DNA of 64,000 nt from Burkholderiaceae bacterium (GTDB taxonomy: Bacteria; Pseudomonadota; Gammaproteobacteria; Burkholderiales; Burkholderiaceae): the NCBI GenBank assembly GCA_947462685.1, contig CANHPL010000005.1, forward strand, positions 39,126 through 103,125. The letters are read 5' to 3'. Positions 63,156 to 64,000 of this stretch are shown here, piece by piece (the stretch's first letter is position 1; each line of letters begins with the position of its first letter). The notes beneath the pieces were generated by a model. It searched no databases. It worked only from the letters and a program-made list of their open reading frames with translations, and was not told where the DNA came from. The translations under genes were made by a program, and so were the position numbers.

Positions 63156-64000
63156 TTGCAACATATTACCCAAAAACTCATCCATACTTGCCTACATCTA
63201 TTACCTCAGCAAATTGGCGAGCAAGAAATTAATGCAGCGCGTAAATGTCTGGTTGATAGTTTAGCAACGGCTCTGACTGCGTATCAAGAAGAACCAATTA
63301 ATATCTTACGTTCACTCACCATTGAGCCCTCCCCACAGGGGCAAAGTACGGTAATTGGCTATGGGGAAAAATCCCGGCCAGCTGATGTGGCTTTGGTCAA
63401 TGGCACGATGATTAGTCTGCAGTTATTTGATGATAATCAAGCAGAAATGCGCGGCCACCCTTCAGGCCCTCTTCTACCTGCTGTTTTAGCATTAGCAGAA
63501 CTTAACAACCAAACGATTCATGAAGCACTCAAAGCATTTGTAATTGGTTATGAGGTGGAGTGTAGGCTGGGTACGCTGATTAACCCTTCGCATTATGAAA
63601 TGGGCTGGCACGCAACTGCGACACAAGGTACTTTAGCTGCGGTGGTGGCAAGTGGCATCCTCTTACAACTGAGTGATGAACAAATGGCCCATGCACTAGG
63701 TATCGTTACTTCCATGATGGGCGGTGTCCGTCGTAATTTTGGAACCATGACGATGTCGATGCATAGTGGTATGGCAGCAAGCAATGGTGTTCGAGCCGCG
63801 CAACTTGCGCAAAAAGGTTTTACGGGTGATCCTCAGATTTTTGATGGTCCAATGAATCTTGGTGAGGTTTTTTCAAGGGAATGGACATCTGATCTACTCG
63901 AGCAGAACTTAAACGACTGGGGCAAGCCTTTTATGATTGTTTCTCCTGGTGCCACATTTAAACTCTATCCTTGTGGTCGACCTCCCCTATTTGCGGTGGA
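63156..64000 (+). CDS. MmgE/PrpD family protein (partial, first 281 residues)
   Basis: The frame has no stop before the window end. Recognisable family features are VNGTMISLQLFDD, HPSGPLLPAVLALAE, GYEVECRLG, GWHATATQGT and KLYPCGRPP. Members include 2-methylcitrate dehydratase and cis-aconitate decarboxylase; conserved His in GHPSG and GWHAT agree. The start is TTG, with AGGAG six bases upstream. It follows the Bug gene by 36 bases, so the Bug ligand may be a tricarboxylate-like substrate (inference). Confidence 0.88.
   Translation, partial: MQHITQKLIHTCLHLLPQQIGEQEINAARKCLVDSLATALTAYQEEPINILRSLTIEPSPQGQSTVIGYGEKSRPADVALVNGTMISLQLFDDNQAEMRGHPSGPLLPAVLALAELNNQTIHEALKAFVIGYEVECRLGTLINPSHYEMGWHATATQGTLAAVVASGILLQLSDEQMAHALGIVTSMMGGVRRNFGTMTMSMHSGMAASNGVRAAQLAQKGFTGDPQIFDGPMNLGEVFSREWTSDLLEQNLNDWGKPFMIVSPGATFKLYPCGRPPLFAV

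Noticed and set aside
1..64000. CRISPR arrays, insertion sequences, tRNA or rRNA genes
   Set aside because: No regularly spaced repeats, transposase-like frames or tRNA/rRNA sequences were recognised apart from tmRNA.

Overview
The window looks like a chromosomal segment of a low-GC betaproteobacterium, most probably Polynucleobacter or a close relative in Burkholderiaceae. This is an inference from three things: the gene order gyrA-serC-pheA-hisC-tyrA-aroA-cmk-rpsA next to ompA-ubiG-gph and ssrA, the tmRNA tag ANDERFALAA, and the large number of Bug/TctC-type solute-binding proteins. No database search was possible. Functions are assigned from motifs, and many starts were re-chosen by overlap, Shine-Dalgarno (SD) spacing or signal peptide.

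Region 1 (1-12.3 kb) is the conserved core. A long minus-strand operon carries gyrA, serC, pheA, hisC, tyrA, aroA, cmk and rpsA, coupled by 1- to 4-base overlaps. It links DNA supercoiling, serine, the branches of aromatic and histidine synthesis, CMP recycling and ribosomal protein S1. Divergently come an OmpA-family protein with a clear promoter and terminator, ubiG, gph and tmRNA.

Region 2 (12.3-25.8 kb) is accessory. It holds a small operon of membrane proteins with a PH-like domain, two paralogous secreted proteins of unknown family, a RidA protein, two EamA exporters, a FixL/FixJ-like two-component pair, an outer-membrane protein, a Bug protein with a CocE-type hydrolase, and several small exported or membrane proteins, including a 44-residue ORF too short for usual gene calling.

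Region 3 (25.8-41.7 kb) is the most interesting part: a divergent 16-kb locus. The minus arm runs vWA protein, DUF4189 protein, lipoprotein, two MORN-repeat proteins, LprI-like protein, vWA-FHA protein, FHA protein, PP2C phosphatase, protease-FHA protein, RDD-FHA protein and Ser/Thr kinase. The plus arm is an HtrA-like protease, a MoxR AAA ATPase, a DUF58 protein and a second vWA protein. I read it as a phosphothreonine signalling system (one kinase, one phosphatase, four FHA readers) coupled to a MoxR/vWA module and a set of exported proteins. Five of these exported proteins end in the same C-X14-C tail; a sixth copy is in a small lipoprotein 9 kb away. No type VI secretion genes are present.

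Region 4 (41.7-52.2 and 59.7-64 kb) is catabolic and uptake-related: a ketopantoate-reductase-family protein, three enolase-superfamily enzymes, an FAD monooxygenase with a VOC protein, an MmgE/PrpD protein running off the end, and six of the window's seven Bug proteins, none with TctA/TctB partners. Between them (52.3-59.4 kb) lie a lipoprotein and a heavy-metal RND efflux operon (TolC, adaptor, CzcA/CusA-type pump) that ends in a PII-like protein.
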